Of a stretch of 64,000 nucleotides of DNA, positions 8,109 through 18,392 are shown piece after piece; within the stretch, counting starts at the first letter, position 1, and each line of letters opens with the position of its first letter. Location of the stretch: positions 60,751 through 124,750 of the forward strand of contig CACLQQ010000001.1 of NCBI GenBank assembly GCA_902609095.1, written 5' to 3'. The translations under genes were made by a program, and so were the position numbers. The notes beneath the pieces are model-generated. The model saw only the letters and a list, made by a program, of their open reading frames with translations, was not told where the DNA came from and ran no database searches. The DNA is from an uncultured Bacteroidota bacterium. GTDB taxonomy: Bacteria; Bacteroidota; Bacteroidia; Chitinophagales; Saprospiraceae.

Positions 8109-11096
8109 CTATTTACCTAAAGCATCAAACCGTTCCTTCAACTCTTTATAACGCTCATAAGCATGTTTACCAGGCTTTTGGTCAGCCCGACCGAGCATGG
8201 AGTTGAGATAGGAGATCTGATCTACAAGTTTCGGAAGCATATAGATACCCTCATCAGTCTTGAGTATGTCTAACTGTTTTTGGATATTAACTAATAGTTC
8301 TTTATGCTCTTTCGGTTTACCTTTTAGGCTCTTTTTCTCCTTACTAAGATTATCTTCCAACTGTCGCGCTGAGCTCAGAAGAACCATAACATCCCGATGT
8401 AACGCAATCTGCTCAGCTATTTCATCGGTACTCACATGTTCTGCTGACCGTGGATCCATCATAAGTTCTAAGGATTGTTCATGGATCTGTCCGCCGGCAG
8501 TCATCCGAATCGTATAAGATCCAGGTTGGACCAAAGGGCCATTCTTGTATCTGCGAGATTTAGTCTTATGCCATGGGCCTATCTGTCTCATATCCCAGTG
8601 ATAACGATTTAATCCAGCATCTGTACTCAGTGAATTATCTACGATATACTCAACCTCATTCAATGACATATTTTCATTAACCTCTTCAGTAATCTTTATG
8701 GTATCACTGCGCAGCATGGTTATCACTTCGCCTTTGTTATTGATTATTTCTATCTGCACCTCATTAATCGAATCAGCTAAATAATAGTCAATGATAGCCG
8801 ATGGTCTCGGATAATCAGGGGTACGACTACCACGAGCACCAGAAGGATATCTATGTCGCATCGTTTTCTCAGGTTTATATAGAGCTGTTTTAGAGTCATT
8901 CGTCATTTGACCAACCACAGAAGCATTCTCTAAAACCCAAAATCCTCGACCCATAGTAGATAATACAATATCTCCTCTGTGTACTTTGAGATCTGTAATC
9001 GGGGTGATTGGCAGATTTTGCTGAAACGACATCCAGGTTTCGCCATCATTCATTGACATGAAAACTCCATATTCTGTGCCGGCATATAACAAACCTTCTT
9101 TATCTGCATCTTCACGAACAACTCGTACTGGATAATCTGCAGGAATACCGTTATTACCTAATGTCAAGAGTTTCCAGGAACGACCATAGTTATTTGTTCT
9201 GTAGATATAGGGCTTCCAATCCCCCAGTTGATATCTCAATATGCAAACATAAGCCTTAGCGGGATTATGAGGCGAGGGCTCTACTGCATCTACCCTACCA
9301 CCAGAAGGCAATCCTTTGGGAGTCACATTAGACCATTTTTCTCCACCATCACGAGTAACATGTATCGGTCCATCATTAGCTCCTACCCAAATCAATCCTT
9401 CTTCTATCGGGGACTCTCTGATTGCATATATCGTACTATAGAATTCCTCACCAGTGATATCTCTCGTAATCGGTGATCCTGAGATAACTTGCTTATCATC
9501 TTCAAACGCTGTCAAATCTGGTGATATAGTTTCCCAAGTCACACCATCATCCATAGTCTTGTGCACATACTGAGAGCAATGATAAACCACATCTGCATTA
9601 TGGGGCGAGACATGTATCGGTGACACTCGCTGAAATCGATATCTCAAGTCTTTAGGATTGTGGCCGTACATATTAGAGGCACCGACATAATATGCCTTTT
9701 CTATACCTGTTGTCTTATCATAGACGCCAAAGCGCCCCTTACAATTAGCATACACTATATTGTGATTGCCTGGCTTAGGTACTGCTGGACCTGTTTCGCA
9801 GCCCCCAGTATTCATGATATATCCGATTCCTGGAGCTTGAATGCCGTATGGAGCTTGAATAGGAACCGCCACCGTGGATGAGTTATCTTGTTGCCCACCG
9901 TAGACCCAATAAGGGTATTGATCATCAACTTCTACTTGATATATTTCTGCTGTAGGCTGATTAAACTGAGTGGACCACGTTTCGCCACCATTGAATGTCA
10001 CATTGGCTCCTCCATCATTCGCTTGAATGAATAAATCGGGATTGTTTGGATTGATCCACATATCATGATTATCACCATGAGGCGGTCTCATACGACTCCA
10101 ATTCACACCACCATCCGTAGATTTGTAATATCCTGTTGCCAGTCCATAAATAATATCTGGATTAGTTGGGTCTACTCGAATATTGGTATAGTAGAATGGA
10201 CGAGTTCTGATTCCTCTATGACTGGAGACTTGCTCAAACGACTCTCCTTGATCAACAGACTTATATAATCCCCCTGCTTTATTAGGAGCCTCTACTAAAG
10301 CATAAACAATTCTCGAGTCTGCAACACATGTAGCCACATCAATTTTACCTATCAACTTACTCGGCAATCCTTGCTCCACTTTATCCCATGTCTTTCCTGC
10401 GTTGATTGATTTATACAGGCCTCCTTCTTCCACTGTACCTCCACTGATGATTGTCCAGGGCTTTCGATGTGCTTTCCAAGCTGTAGCATACAGGATGTTC
10501 GGATTACTGGGCATAAACTCAATATCAGAGAATCCTACTTCTTCAGATCGGTATAATATCTTCTCCCATGACTTGCCCCCATTTGTGGTTTTGTAAATGC
10601 CACGATCTACATTAGGATTAAAGGCCTGACCTATTACTGCGACATAGACCACATTATGATTATTGGGATCTACTCTTACAGCACCAATTTGCCCTGTTTT
10701 CTCCAATCCAACATGGATCCAGTTCTCACCACCATCTATAGACTTGTATATCCCTTTGCCAGCAATAACATTACTCCTCAATCCGTCAGATCCAGTTCCT
10801 ACATAGATGATATTAGGATCGTTTTGAGCTACAGCTATTGCCCCGATCGAGGGCGTTTCAAAAAATCCATCTGATATGTTATTCCATGAGGTTCCATAAT
10901 CATCAGTCTTCCAAACTCCTCCTCCTGTAGCTCCCAGATAAAATACGGACGGCTGTGATGCAACTCCTGCTACAGCTGTAACTCTCCCTCCCCTATAAGG
11001 ACCCAATTCTCGATACTCCAGAGCTTTAAAATTTTGAGCAACTGAGAATTCGGTAATAAAAAGCAAGATTACAAAAGGGAATATCTGATAAATCAT
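8109..11096 (-). CDS. VPS10/sortilin-like Asp-box propeller protein B (secreted)
   Basis: This secreted propeller protein of about 995 residues is paralogous to its neighbours. The frame is open to 11165, but I choose the ATG at 11096 because it directly precedes a hydrophobic signal segment (IFPFVILLFITEFSVAQ). The extra 23 residues upstream are not signal-like. Asp-box repeats are frequent, for example KTDDYGTSW, KSIDGGENW, KTTNGGKSW, RTNNYGRSW and SMNDGETW. The opening ELGPYRGGRV block matches LVGPFRGGRA in protein A. A basic, probably helical tail covers the last 150 residues. A strong terminator separates it from the upstream paralogue, so it probably has its own promoter. No enzymatic site is seen; VPS10-like ligand binding is the family-based expectation. 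Confidence 0.88.
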   Translation of the reverse strand: MIYQIFPFVILLFITEFSVAQNFKALEYRELGPYRGGRVTAVAGVASQPSVFYLGATGGGVWKTDDYGTSWNNISDGFFETPSIGAIAVAQNDPNIIYVGTGSDGLRSNVIAGKGIYKSIDGGENWIHVGLEKTGQIGAVRVDPNNHNVVYVAVIGQAFNPNVDRGIYKTTNGGKSWEKILYRSEEVGFSDIEFMPSNPNILYATAWKAHRKPWTIISGGTVEEGGLYKSINAGKTWDKVEQGLPSKLIGKIDVATCVADSRIVYALVEAPNKAGGLYKSVDQGESFEQVSSHRGIRTRPFYYTNIRVDPTNPDIIYGLATGYYKSTDGGVNWSRMRPPHGDNHDMWINPNNPDLFIQANDGGANVTFNGGETWSTQFNQPTAEIYQVEVDDQYPYWVYGGQQDNSSTVAVPIQAPYGIQAPGIGYIMNTGGCETGPAVPKPGNHNIVYANCKGRFGVYDKTTGIEKAYYVGASNMYGHNPKDLRYRFQRVSPIHVSPHNADVVYHCSQYVHKTMDDGVTWETISPDLTAFEDDKQVISGSPITRDITGEEFYSTIYAIRESPIEEGLIWVGANDGPIHVTRDGGEKWSNVTPKGLPSGGRVDAVEPSPHNPAKAYVCILRYQLGDWKPYIYRTNNYGRSWKLLTLGNNGIPADYPVRVVREDADKEGLLYAGTEYGVFMSMNDGETWMSFQQNLPITPITDLKVHRGDIVLSTMGRGFWVLENASVVGQMTNDSKTALYKPEKTMRHRYPSGARGSRTPDYPRPSAIIDYYLADSINEVQIEIINNKGEVITMLRSDTIKITEEVNENMSLNEVEYIVDNSLSTDAGLNRYHWDMRQIGPWHKTKSRRYKNGPLVQPGSYTIRMTAGGQIHEQSLELMMDPRSAEHVSTDEIAEQIALHRDVMVLLSSARQLEDNLSKEKKSLKGKPKEHKELLVNIQKQLDILKTDEGIYMLPKLVDQISYLNSMLGRADQKPGKHAYERYKELKERFDALGK

Positions 11097-11177
11097 ACTA
11101 AATTGATTTTTAGGTAAGATAGGATTTATCATTAATTCCATTGGCATCAGCTTGCTCGATCGCATCTCTATAGCAAT

Positions 11178-11211
11178 AAAAAAAGCGGTTAGGACGCTTT
11201 ACCTAACCACT
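11178..11211 (-). terminator. rho-independent terminator after VPS10-like gene C
   Basis: Read on the minus strand, AGTGGTTAGG (11211-11202) pairs with CCTAACCGCT (11193-11184) in a 10-base stem with one G-T pair and an 8-base loop, followed at once by a run of seven T. It lies 28 bases beyond the stop of gene C and before gene B, so it ends the gene C transcript. Confidence 0.88.
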
Positions 11212-11238
11212 TTGGTTCAAAATTCAGTTGATCAAATA

Positions 11239-14200
11239 TTAATCTTCAATCGGTGGTGCACCAGCTGCATCTAACCGCTCTCTCAATGTTATGATCTTAG
11301 CCGCAGCAGATTCTATATCTGCCTTAATTCCTGATAGTTGGCCGACTGCTCGGTTAAAGGCTTTGATATGATTACCCGTAGGCCCATATGTTCCTCCAAT
11401 GGCTACCCAACCGATCAGATTAGCGTCTCCTGGTGTAGGCTGCTGCTTCTCACCTATTTCTCTCTTACTTTTATTACCGTTCATGCGTACGTTAAGGAGT
11501 CTAAACTCTTCTTTAAGGGCATTGATATCACTCATAAGCCCATATGATTGCTGGTCAGCTCTGCTAAATGCCGTCGTCATCGCTTTAATGATTTTTTGAC
11601 TCTGAGATAACATACGGTTAGTGCTTCTAAGGTCTGCTGTGAATGCTTCATATTCTGCTCTGAATGAATTCATCTCATCATAGGATGCTCCCTGAAGAGT
11701 AGATTCCATCAATCGCTCTACCTCAAAGTTCATAGGACCATCAAGTACAGTCTCCTCTCCACCATCTATCATCGATAGTGTGACGTTATAGGTGCCAGGC
11801 GTGACCTCATAACCTCCACCACCACGAGAGCTCTCTAAATGTATAGCGCTGTTAGATGACATAGATAAATCCCAAGTAGTACGGTTCATGCCTTTAGAAG
11901 CACTACCCTTTTCTCTCATGATAACATTACCGTCACCATCTTTGATCGTGAGGTAAACTGCGCCTTGCTCTTGAGCAGTCTCGTCATCAAGAGCCTCATA
12001 TCCTGGGAATGGTATATTCTTTTTATCCTTAGCAAGCTTCTTTTCAGCATCCTTACGGACCTTTTCAGCACTATCTGCCAAGCCTTCTCGCATAAAGTAG
12101 GTGAATGTAGCTCCGTAAGGTGGATTGTTAGCTTTATACTCATTATCACCCTGTCCATACATACCTTGCTTAGCAGCATACCAGTGTGCAGGTTTAGCGG
12201 GAAACAACTTTCCAGTAGTCTCCATTGTAATGTCTTTTACTCCTCTCAGGGCGCTGATATCATCTAAAATGTAGAAACCCCTACCGAATGATGCGGCTAC
12301 GAGATCATCCTCCCTTCGCTGTATGGTAATATCTCGGATTGCTATAGTCGGCATTCCACTACTCAACTTAGTCCACTCATCTCCTCCATTATTACTGAAG
12401 TATACACCATACTCTGTAGCCAAATATAACAAGTTAGGATCAACATGATCCTGAACAATTCTCCAAATGAGTAGCTTCTCAGGAAGGTTATTAGCTATGC
12501 TTTTCCAAGTTTTTCCCATATCGGTACTTTTGAAAATATAAGGTTTGAAATCTCCATACTTGTGGTTATCTAAACAAGCATATACAGCACACTCATTATG
12601 AAGATCAGCACGTATGTCATTGACAAAAGCTGTATTAGGTAGATCCTTGATCTTACTGTAGTCAACATTAGTCCAATTTTGGCCTCCATCAGTAGTTACT
12701 TGAATATGCCCATCATCGGTGCCTGCGTAGAGGAGGTTTTCATTAATTGGAGACTCCCCTAATGAAGTAATCGTGTTGTAATTGGACATCGCATCGACAT
12801 CCCAAGAGTTATCCCAGCTCTGCTGTTTACCCATGATAGGCAGTTCAATACGGTTCTGATTTTTAGTAAGATCGGTACTTATCGCGGTCCAATCATCTCC
12901 ACGATTATCAGACCTCCACACTCGCTGAGAAGCGAAGTATATCCTTGCTGGATCATGCGCACTCACTAATATCGGTGCATCCCAATTGAATCGTTCGTAC
13001 GGCTCATTTGGTCCTACCTCAGGACGTATGTATGTAGTCTCGCCTGTCTTATGATCGATTCTCCAAAGGAACCCCTCCTGAAACTCTCCATAGGTAATGT
13101 TTGGGTTACCTGGCTCCGTAGCAGACTGATGCCCATCAGCACCTAATACGACATCCCAATGTCTATTGCGGATTCCATCTTCATAAAGCGTTTGTGATGG
13201 TCCTCCATGAGATCCATTGTCTTGTGTACCTCCATAGATTCTATAGAATGGCTCAGTATCATCCACAGCAACCTTATAGTATTGAGTGATCGGTAGATTA
13301 CGAGTATATCTCCAGGTCTTCATCATATCCCAAGTCTCATAGAGACCTCCATCAGTGCCCATGATGATATAATCTGGATCGTCAGCTCTCCATGCTATAG
13401 CATGTGTATCGACGTGCTTATTTTTTTCATTGATTCTTTCGTAAGTCTTGCCGTGATCCTTAGACACTAAGACATTATTGTTCATAAGGTATATCGTTCC
13501 TTCATGGTGAGGGTCGCAATATAGCTCTTGATAATAGTGCGGACCAGTTCCTCCGGAAGTCATATCTGATTGACGTGACCAAGATGCTCCTCTATTACGA
13601 GAGATGTACAAACCTCCAGTCTTTCGATCTGTTTCAATAGCTGCATATATAACGTCTGAGTTGAATGGAGAAATCGCTAAACCAATCTTGCCGAGGTTAG
13701 ACATCGGTAACCCTTTGGAGGTCTTAGTCCAGGTTTCACCTCCATCAGTACTCTTATGGATACCTGATCCAGGACCCCCACCCATATAAGCTGCAACTGT
13801 TCGATGACGATCCCATGTTGCGGCATAGAGTACATCTGAATTATCAGGGTCCATGGCTACCTCTGTCACACCAGTCCACTCGTCATCTCCAAGCTTGTGT
13901 TCCCAGGTCTTACCCCCATCGGTAGACTTAAATAAGCCCCTCTCTCCTCCTTTACTCCATAGCGGTCCTTGTACAGCAACATAGATGATATCAGAGTTCT
14001 CAGGATGTACGATGATTCGAGAGATATGCTCAGATTCCTTCAGACCCATATGAGTCCAGCTGGCACCATCGTCATCACTCTTATAGATACCATCACCAAA
14101 ACCTACATGGCGACCACCAACATTCTCTCCTGTTCCTACCCAAAGGATATGTGGATTTCTTGGATCAATTGTTACACATCCTATCGAATAGGTCGCCTCT

Positions 14201-14460
14201 CCATCAAAGATGGGTTCATAAGTAGTTCCTGCATTCACAGTTTTCCAAACGCCACCAGAACCTACAGCGATGTACATTACACTGTTATCATCAGGGTGTA
14301 TGACTATATCTGCTATCCTTCCTGAAGTAATTGCGGGACCTACATTACGCCATTCCAACGCCGAGTAGGTACTTGATTTAGTTAATAGAGAATCCTTCTG
14401 CCCGACTAATTGAAAAGTTGTCAGAGCACAAAGTAATAATAGTGTCTTAGGTATGATCAT
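11239..14460 (-). CDS. VPS10/sortilin-like Asp-box propeller protein C (secreted)
   Basis: This 1,073-residue protein is the largest of the three paralogues. Its signal peptide is clear (TLLLLCALTTFQLVGQ). Asp-box motifs recur through residues 60-730: KSDDDGASW, KSTDGGKTW, KSTDGGETW, TTDGGQNW and KSTDMGKTW. It differs from A and B by a longer, lysine- and glutamate-rich insertion around 790-830 and a helical C-terminal third. The opening WRNVGPAITSGRIAD block corresponds to the first blade of the paralogues. Three adjacent copies that keep intact frames in a window where many genes are broken implies selection for their function. The gene ends in its own terminator. The ligand or substrate is unknown; a bound peptide or glycoconjugate is plausible for this fold. 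Confidence 0.9.
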   Translation of the reverse strand: MIIPKTLLLLCALTTFQLVGQKDSLLTKSSTYSALEWRNVGPAITSGRIADIVIHPDDNSVMYIAVGSGGVWKTVNAGTTYEPIFDGEATYSIGCVTIDPRNPHILWVGTGENVGGRHVGFGDGIYKSDDDGASWTHMGLKESEHISRIIVHPENSDIIYVAVQGPLWSKGGERGLFKSTDGGKTWEHKLGDDEWTGVTEVAMDPDNSDVLYAATWDRHRTVAAYMGGGPGSGIHKSTDGGETWTKTSKGLPMSNLGKIGLAISPFNSDVIYAAIETDRKTGGLYISRNRGASWSRQSDMTSGGTGPHYYQELYCDPHHEGTIYLMNNNVLVSKDHGKTYERINEKNKHVDTHAIAWRADDPDYIIMGTDGGLYETWDMMKTWRYTRNLPITQYYKVAVDDTEPFYRIYGGTQDNGSHGGPSQTLYEDGIRNRHWDVVLGADGHQSATEPGNPNITYGEFQEGFLWRIDHKTGETTYIRPEVGPNEPYERFNWDAPILVSAHDPARIYFASQRVWRSDNRGDDWTAISTDLTKNQNRIELPIMGKQQSWDNSWDVDAMSNYNTITSLGESPINENLLYAGTDDGHIQVTTDGGQNWTNVDYSKIKDLPNTAFVNDIRADLHNECAVYACLDNHKYGDFKPYIFKSTDMGKTWKSIANNLPEKLLIWRIVQDHVDPNLLYLATEYGVYFSNNGGDEWTKLSSGMPTIAIRDITIQRREDDLVAASFGRGFYILDDISALRGVKDITMETTGKLFPAKPAHWYAAKQGMYGQGDNEYKANNPPYGATFTYFMREGLADSAEKVRKDAEKKLAKDKKNIPFPGYEALDDETAQEQGAVYLTIKDGDGNVIMREKGSASKGMNRTTWDLSMSSNSAIHLESSRGGGGYEVTPGTYNVTLSMIDGGEETVLDGPMNFEVERLMESTLQGASYDEMNSFRAEYEAFTADLRSTNRMLSQSQKIIKAMTTAFSRADQQSYGLMSDINALKEEFRLLNVRMNGNKSKREIGEKQQPTPGDANLIGWVAIGGTYGPTGNHIKAFNRAVGQLSGIKADIESAAAKIITLRERLDAAGAPPIED

Positions 14461-15300
14461 TTATTTAATTGATTGTTCTGATGTTAAGGTAGAGAAAATG
14501 ACTAATTGTGTCGCAGTTTTAGATTGATTTTGACTTCATATTATGAATTTGGAATTCATAACTCGTATTCAACTGCTCACTTTATAATTGTGAAATTTTT
14601 TGGTGCTACTCACCATACGTTTTACAATCCAACATACTTCATCCTTATGCAAGTATGAAATGATGAATTATGAAGCACTTGTGTCGATAAATCCTACTCA
14701 CACTGAAGCCATCACTATAACGATACGATTTTAGTATCAAATAACTTCTAAGTGTCCCGCCCATTGATGGAGGAAGATCTGTCAAGGTTATCAACTGGAT
14801 GATAAGGATTACGAAGAATTAGCTCTATGACAAAATACAGGGTCTCCTGCGACGAATGGTAGACGAAATCCCCGAGCTTTCTATTTCTTTCATTTTCATA
14901 GAGGGAGGTAATGATATCATGCAAGAAGGGCCAGATGAAGGGATGTAAAGCATACAAGATTTCAATGAGATCAGAGACATATTACAAGCGAGCCACTCAA
15001 ACGTAACCAGACTCCTTGAGAAATTTAAGCTATACATACTCTATTATAATGGTTAGCGATCTAAGTAACATTAATATATAGCAATTACAGCAACTAATCA
15101 AACTACAGTCACCAACAAAATAATAGCGGTAGATATGAAATCTGGATACCAAAACAGCTACCTTATAGACGATGTCCAAATACAATGACAAAAAGGAGCA
15201 AGTTGTACCAAGGCGCTAGAGCATAACTCTCAAATTTCTCTATTCTTTTTACATGACTATGACTTGTACAGCAGACTTGGAAGTTCATAGTGACTTACTC
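14461..15300. other. long non-coding stretch upstream of a decayed T9SS cargo end
   Basis: About 840 bases hold no frame I can assign. The part nearest 14461 should contain the promoter of VPS10-like gene C, but I see no clear -33/-7 pair. Because a T9SS sorting-domain remnant follows directly on the plus strand, the stretch may be the eroded body of that secreted protein's gene. No residue pattern confirms this. Confidence 0.4.
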
Positions 15301-15516
15301 AACTTATATCCAAATCCTACAAGGTGATACTTCACGTTTAAAGGAAAGATCACTGACTATACGATTGAGTTTCTATCAGTAGATGAGCATTTTTTTGTCA
15401 GTCCAGCCCAATTTGCTATTGATATAAGTAGTGTACCAGCAGGGTTAGATTTCATAAAGGTCACTACCACGGATAATCAGAAAACAGATATGCAACAATT
15501 AATAAAGTTAGGTTGA
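15301..15516 (+). pseudogene. remnant of a T9SS type A C-terminal sorting domain
   Basis: The frame starting at 15301 reads NLYPNPTR-stop-YFTFKGKI, then continues through TIEFLSVDE, IDISSVPAGLDFIKV and KTDMQQLIKLG to a TGA at 15514-15516. This is the standard outline of the C-terminal signal that directs cargo through the Bacteroidota type IX secretion system (LYPNP at the start, the AGLYxIxV strand, a basic end). It is interrupted by an in-frame TGA just after NPT, where relatives usually have Ser-Asp or Gly-Asn. No intact upstream coding region remains. The reading as a dead secreted-protein gene is firm; which protein it was cannot be said. Confidence 0.8.
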
Positions 15517-15632
15517 TCACAAACAGACTGAAATAACTTAAAGTCGCCGATTTAATTACCTAAATTATCACATTATAAATACATAAAACTCCAATAAGAC
15601 ATCTAGCTTTGAAAAAGCATTAAATAAATAAG

Positions 15633-17335
15633 ATGTCACGAGAAGTGAAGGCTCAAGATGAATCTCAGCATACTTATAGACGTAAGGAGTTTCTGATATT
15701 TTTAGGCAAGGCAACCTTAGGTCTGACGATACCTCCATTCCTTCAATAGCTGTGGGAGTACGGCCACAATCTCAAGATGTTGGAGCAGCACTAATCGAAA
15801 AACTAGATTCCTTCTTATTAAAGAATTAGCAGCGTCCAACAAAGATGATCTTCGGCTCACTAAAGGGTTAGATTACCATACCGTTCTCAAAAGGGAGGAT
15901 CAAATCGGTGATACTAATACCTTTGGGTATAACTGTGACTTTGCGTGCTTTATTCCTTTGGATGATAATGATCCGACAGATGGTCTTTTATGGGTGAACC
16001 ATGAATATGTCAACCCTCTATTTGTCTCTAACTATGATCATAGGGACAAAAAACAAAAAAGGACGATAGAACAGGTTGATAAAGAGATGTATAACGTTGG
16101 GGGTAGTATCGTGAGTATCCGATTAGAAAATGGAAAATGGCAAGTTGTGCATAACGATCCTCACAATAGAAGGATATCGGGTCACACTCCCATCAAGCTT
16201 AATTGGGATACAACTGTCCAAGACTCTTCAGAGGCCATCGGTACCCTTGGTAACTGTTCAGGTGGGATAACACCGTGGAATACGTTCATCACCTGTGAGG
16301 AGAACTATGATGGATTCTATGGTCAACGAGTCTATGACGAAAATAATGTAGCCTCCAAGGTGCCAAGTAAATACTATGGCTGGGATCAATTCTATGATAA
16401 CCCACCAGAGCATTATGGATGGGTAGTAGAAATAGATCCAAAGGATGGTAGCGCTCAGAAGCATATTGCCCTAGGTTGATTCGCTCATGAGTGTTGTACA
16501 TTATATAGATTAGATGATGGCTGAATAGTAGCCTATAGTGGTAATGATAGTACTGATGAGCATATGTATAAATTTGTGTCCTCTGAACCAAACTCCTTAA
16601 AAGAAGGGACTCTGTATGTGGCAGATACCTTAAAACGGCAAGTGGTTAGGAATGGATTGGGAATCTCAACCAGTCCTCCAAGAAAAATTGAAAGACCAAA
16701 CCGAAGTCCTAATTAGAGCTCAAGAAGCTGCTAAGCTATTAGGGGCTACAGAACTCAATAGACCTGAGGATATAGAGATAGATCCAATTACGGGACACAT
16801 ACTAGTGTCACTGACCAGTAACTACAGAAAGAAAGACTACCATGGTTCGATATTAAAAATCGAAGAAACCGATGGAGCGTTCGACTCACTTACTTTTAAG
16901 GCATCCACGTATATCGCTGGTGGCTCTGGGAACGGTTTCTCTTGACCTGACAACTTAGCCTTCGAACACTCGGGTAACCTATGGATCACTACCGATATGT
17001 CAAGTAGTGTCATGAATAGAGCCGATAGGCCATATATGGAATTCAAAAACAATAGCTTGTTTGTAATACCTCGCTATGGTCAAGATGCTGGAAAAGTGAT
17101 CAGAGTTATTACGGCGCCTTTAGACGCAAAGCTAACTGGACCATGGTTCTCACCGGATGGTACGACCTTGTTCCTGAGTGTTCAGCACCCTGGAGAGCAA
17201 ACCTATGATTTGAAAAATCCTAAGAGTTTATGGCCTTTTGATAAAGACAGAATCCCTAAGCCTACTGTAGTGGCCATCACAGGAGATTTGATTGAGAAAA
17301 TGAATAAACTAAATCAGCTCGAATCTATGAGCTAA
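15633..17335 (+). pseudogene. broken PhoX/DUF839-family phosphatase
   Basis: Several pieces together cover a whole PhoX/DUF839 protein (calcium-dependent alkaline phosphatase family). A twin-arginine-like N-terminus (RRKEFLIFLGKA) starts at 15633 and stops at a TAG. The core then runs from about 15800 with LLWVNHEYVNPLFVS, CSGGITPWNTFITCEENYDG and NGKWQVV. The distal part includes RPEDIEIDP, LTGPWFSPDGTTLFLSVQHPGE and GIPKP-like segments, ending at 17335. In-frame TGA codons at 16477, 16522 and 16943 interrupt it, and reading-frame changes occur near 15750-15800 and near 16650. Relatives have arginine at the first two TGA sites and cysteine at the third. The rest is so well preserved that the loss looks recent. 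The intact protein would have been exported by Tat. Confidence 0.92.
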
Positions 17336-17629
17336 GCGCTACAACACTATTCCTACCAAAGACTTGAATATGGCATAGGAGTATGCCAATGCTGAGGGCT
17401 ACGATACCAGATAAAACAGTTCTGTTTTTGGTAATAAACCATATATCTTATGCCATACTATCATTATATCATCATATAGATTAAGTGATAAGGGCTATAA
17501 TCCTCTCAGATCTTCCTATGTATCAGATTCATTGATTCATAATCACAGGTATGTTATGTGAATCATTCATCCTGAGTCCTTAAACGAAACAAATACCGCG
17601 CTACCCTGTCCTTCATATACTATCCCAAC

Positions 17630-18115
17630 TCACGAATTAAATATAAAGAACTGACCTCCTAAATCGAGATCAAGCAGTGCCTCTAAAGAATTAGAATAGC
17701 CTCCCTGAGGCACATAAACCATCTCAGTGGCGAATACCTTGATATCCTGAAACGCTCCCAAAAGATTGGAAAGAGTCAAACTGACGGTTGTACTCGCAGC
17801 ACCATTTCCGTTAGATGACCTTCTAATGATCACTCCAACATTATCAGAAGATGCTTTCTCATGATAACCTGTTCCTGTAGTCGCAATGCTAATGTTAGCA
17901 TGTATCCATGCTGGACTGCCATTGGGCACTTGCTTAACAAACACCCATGCGGCATCATTTAACTCAGAAGTACTGTACCAACTGTTATCCCATAATATGT
18001 CAAAGGTGACCATATTATTACTGCGAGAGACATTAGATATCTGCAGATTATTAGCAGAGATCTCACTGATGAATATATAGGCGAGTACAATAATAGAAAA
18101 TAGTGGAAGTTTCAT
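17630..18115 (-). pseudogene. truncated formylglycine-enzyme-like (SUMF1-type) secreted protein, N-terminal part only
   Basis: The 161-residue frame has a signal peptide (LFSIIVLAYIFISEISA) followed by ISNVSR, DILWDNSW, DAAWVFVKQ, VGVIIRRSSNG and EMVYVPQGGY. This arrangement is the N-terminal beta-domain of Bacteroidota secreted proteins that continue into an SUMF1/EgtB-type (formylglycine-generating-enzyme-like) domain. Here the frame stops soon after EMVYVPQGG, the point where the SUMF1 domain should begin, and about 290 bases downstream on the same strand hold no continuation I can read. I therefore call it truncated. A short functional protein is possible but less likely. Confidence 0.65.
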
Positions 18116-18392
18116 TGAACTGTGATTTATAATCTTAAAGTTCTGAACTTATATTATACCAAAATATCACTCAGGTGGGAGCTTTTTTTTGTCTTGATTT
18201 CTTTATTTGAGGGCATTATATACCTAAAAGCCATAACATTACTAAATCGATTCAGCTTAGTATTATATAATAACAAACCGGAGGGTGTATCAAAAGCCAA
18301 TACCAAGGATTTAATCACAGCTCAGATCATATCTGATTAATTGATACCTTATCAGGTAGAAAGCCTCCTGAAGATTACGTAAATTCAGAACT

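Noticed and set aside
14748..15037. Two overlapping minus-strand frames of about 70 codons upstream of the T9SS remnant
   Set aside because: No family resemblance, no signal and atypical composition; probably chance frames in eroded sequence.
16943..16945. In-frame TGA at a position where PhoX relatives have cysteine, suggesting selenocysteine
   Set aside because: The same gene has other TGA codons where arginine is expected, a TAG in the N-terminus and frame changes. No stem-loop that I would call a SECIS follows. Ordinary decay explains it.
17370..17395. Hairpin TGGCATA-GGAG-TATGCCA between PhoX and SUMF1-like remnants
   Set aside because: A 7-base stem without a following T-run on either strand and not at the end of an intact gene, so not a convincing terminator.
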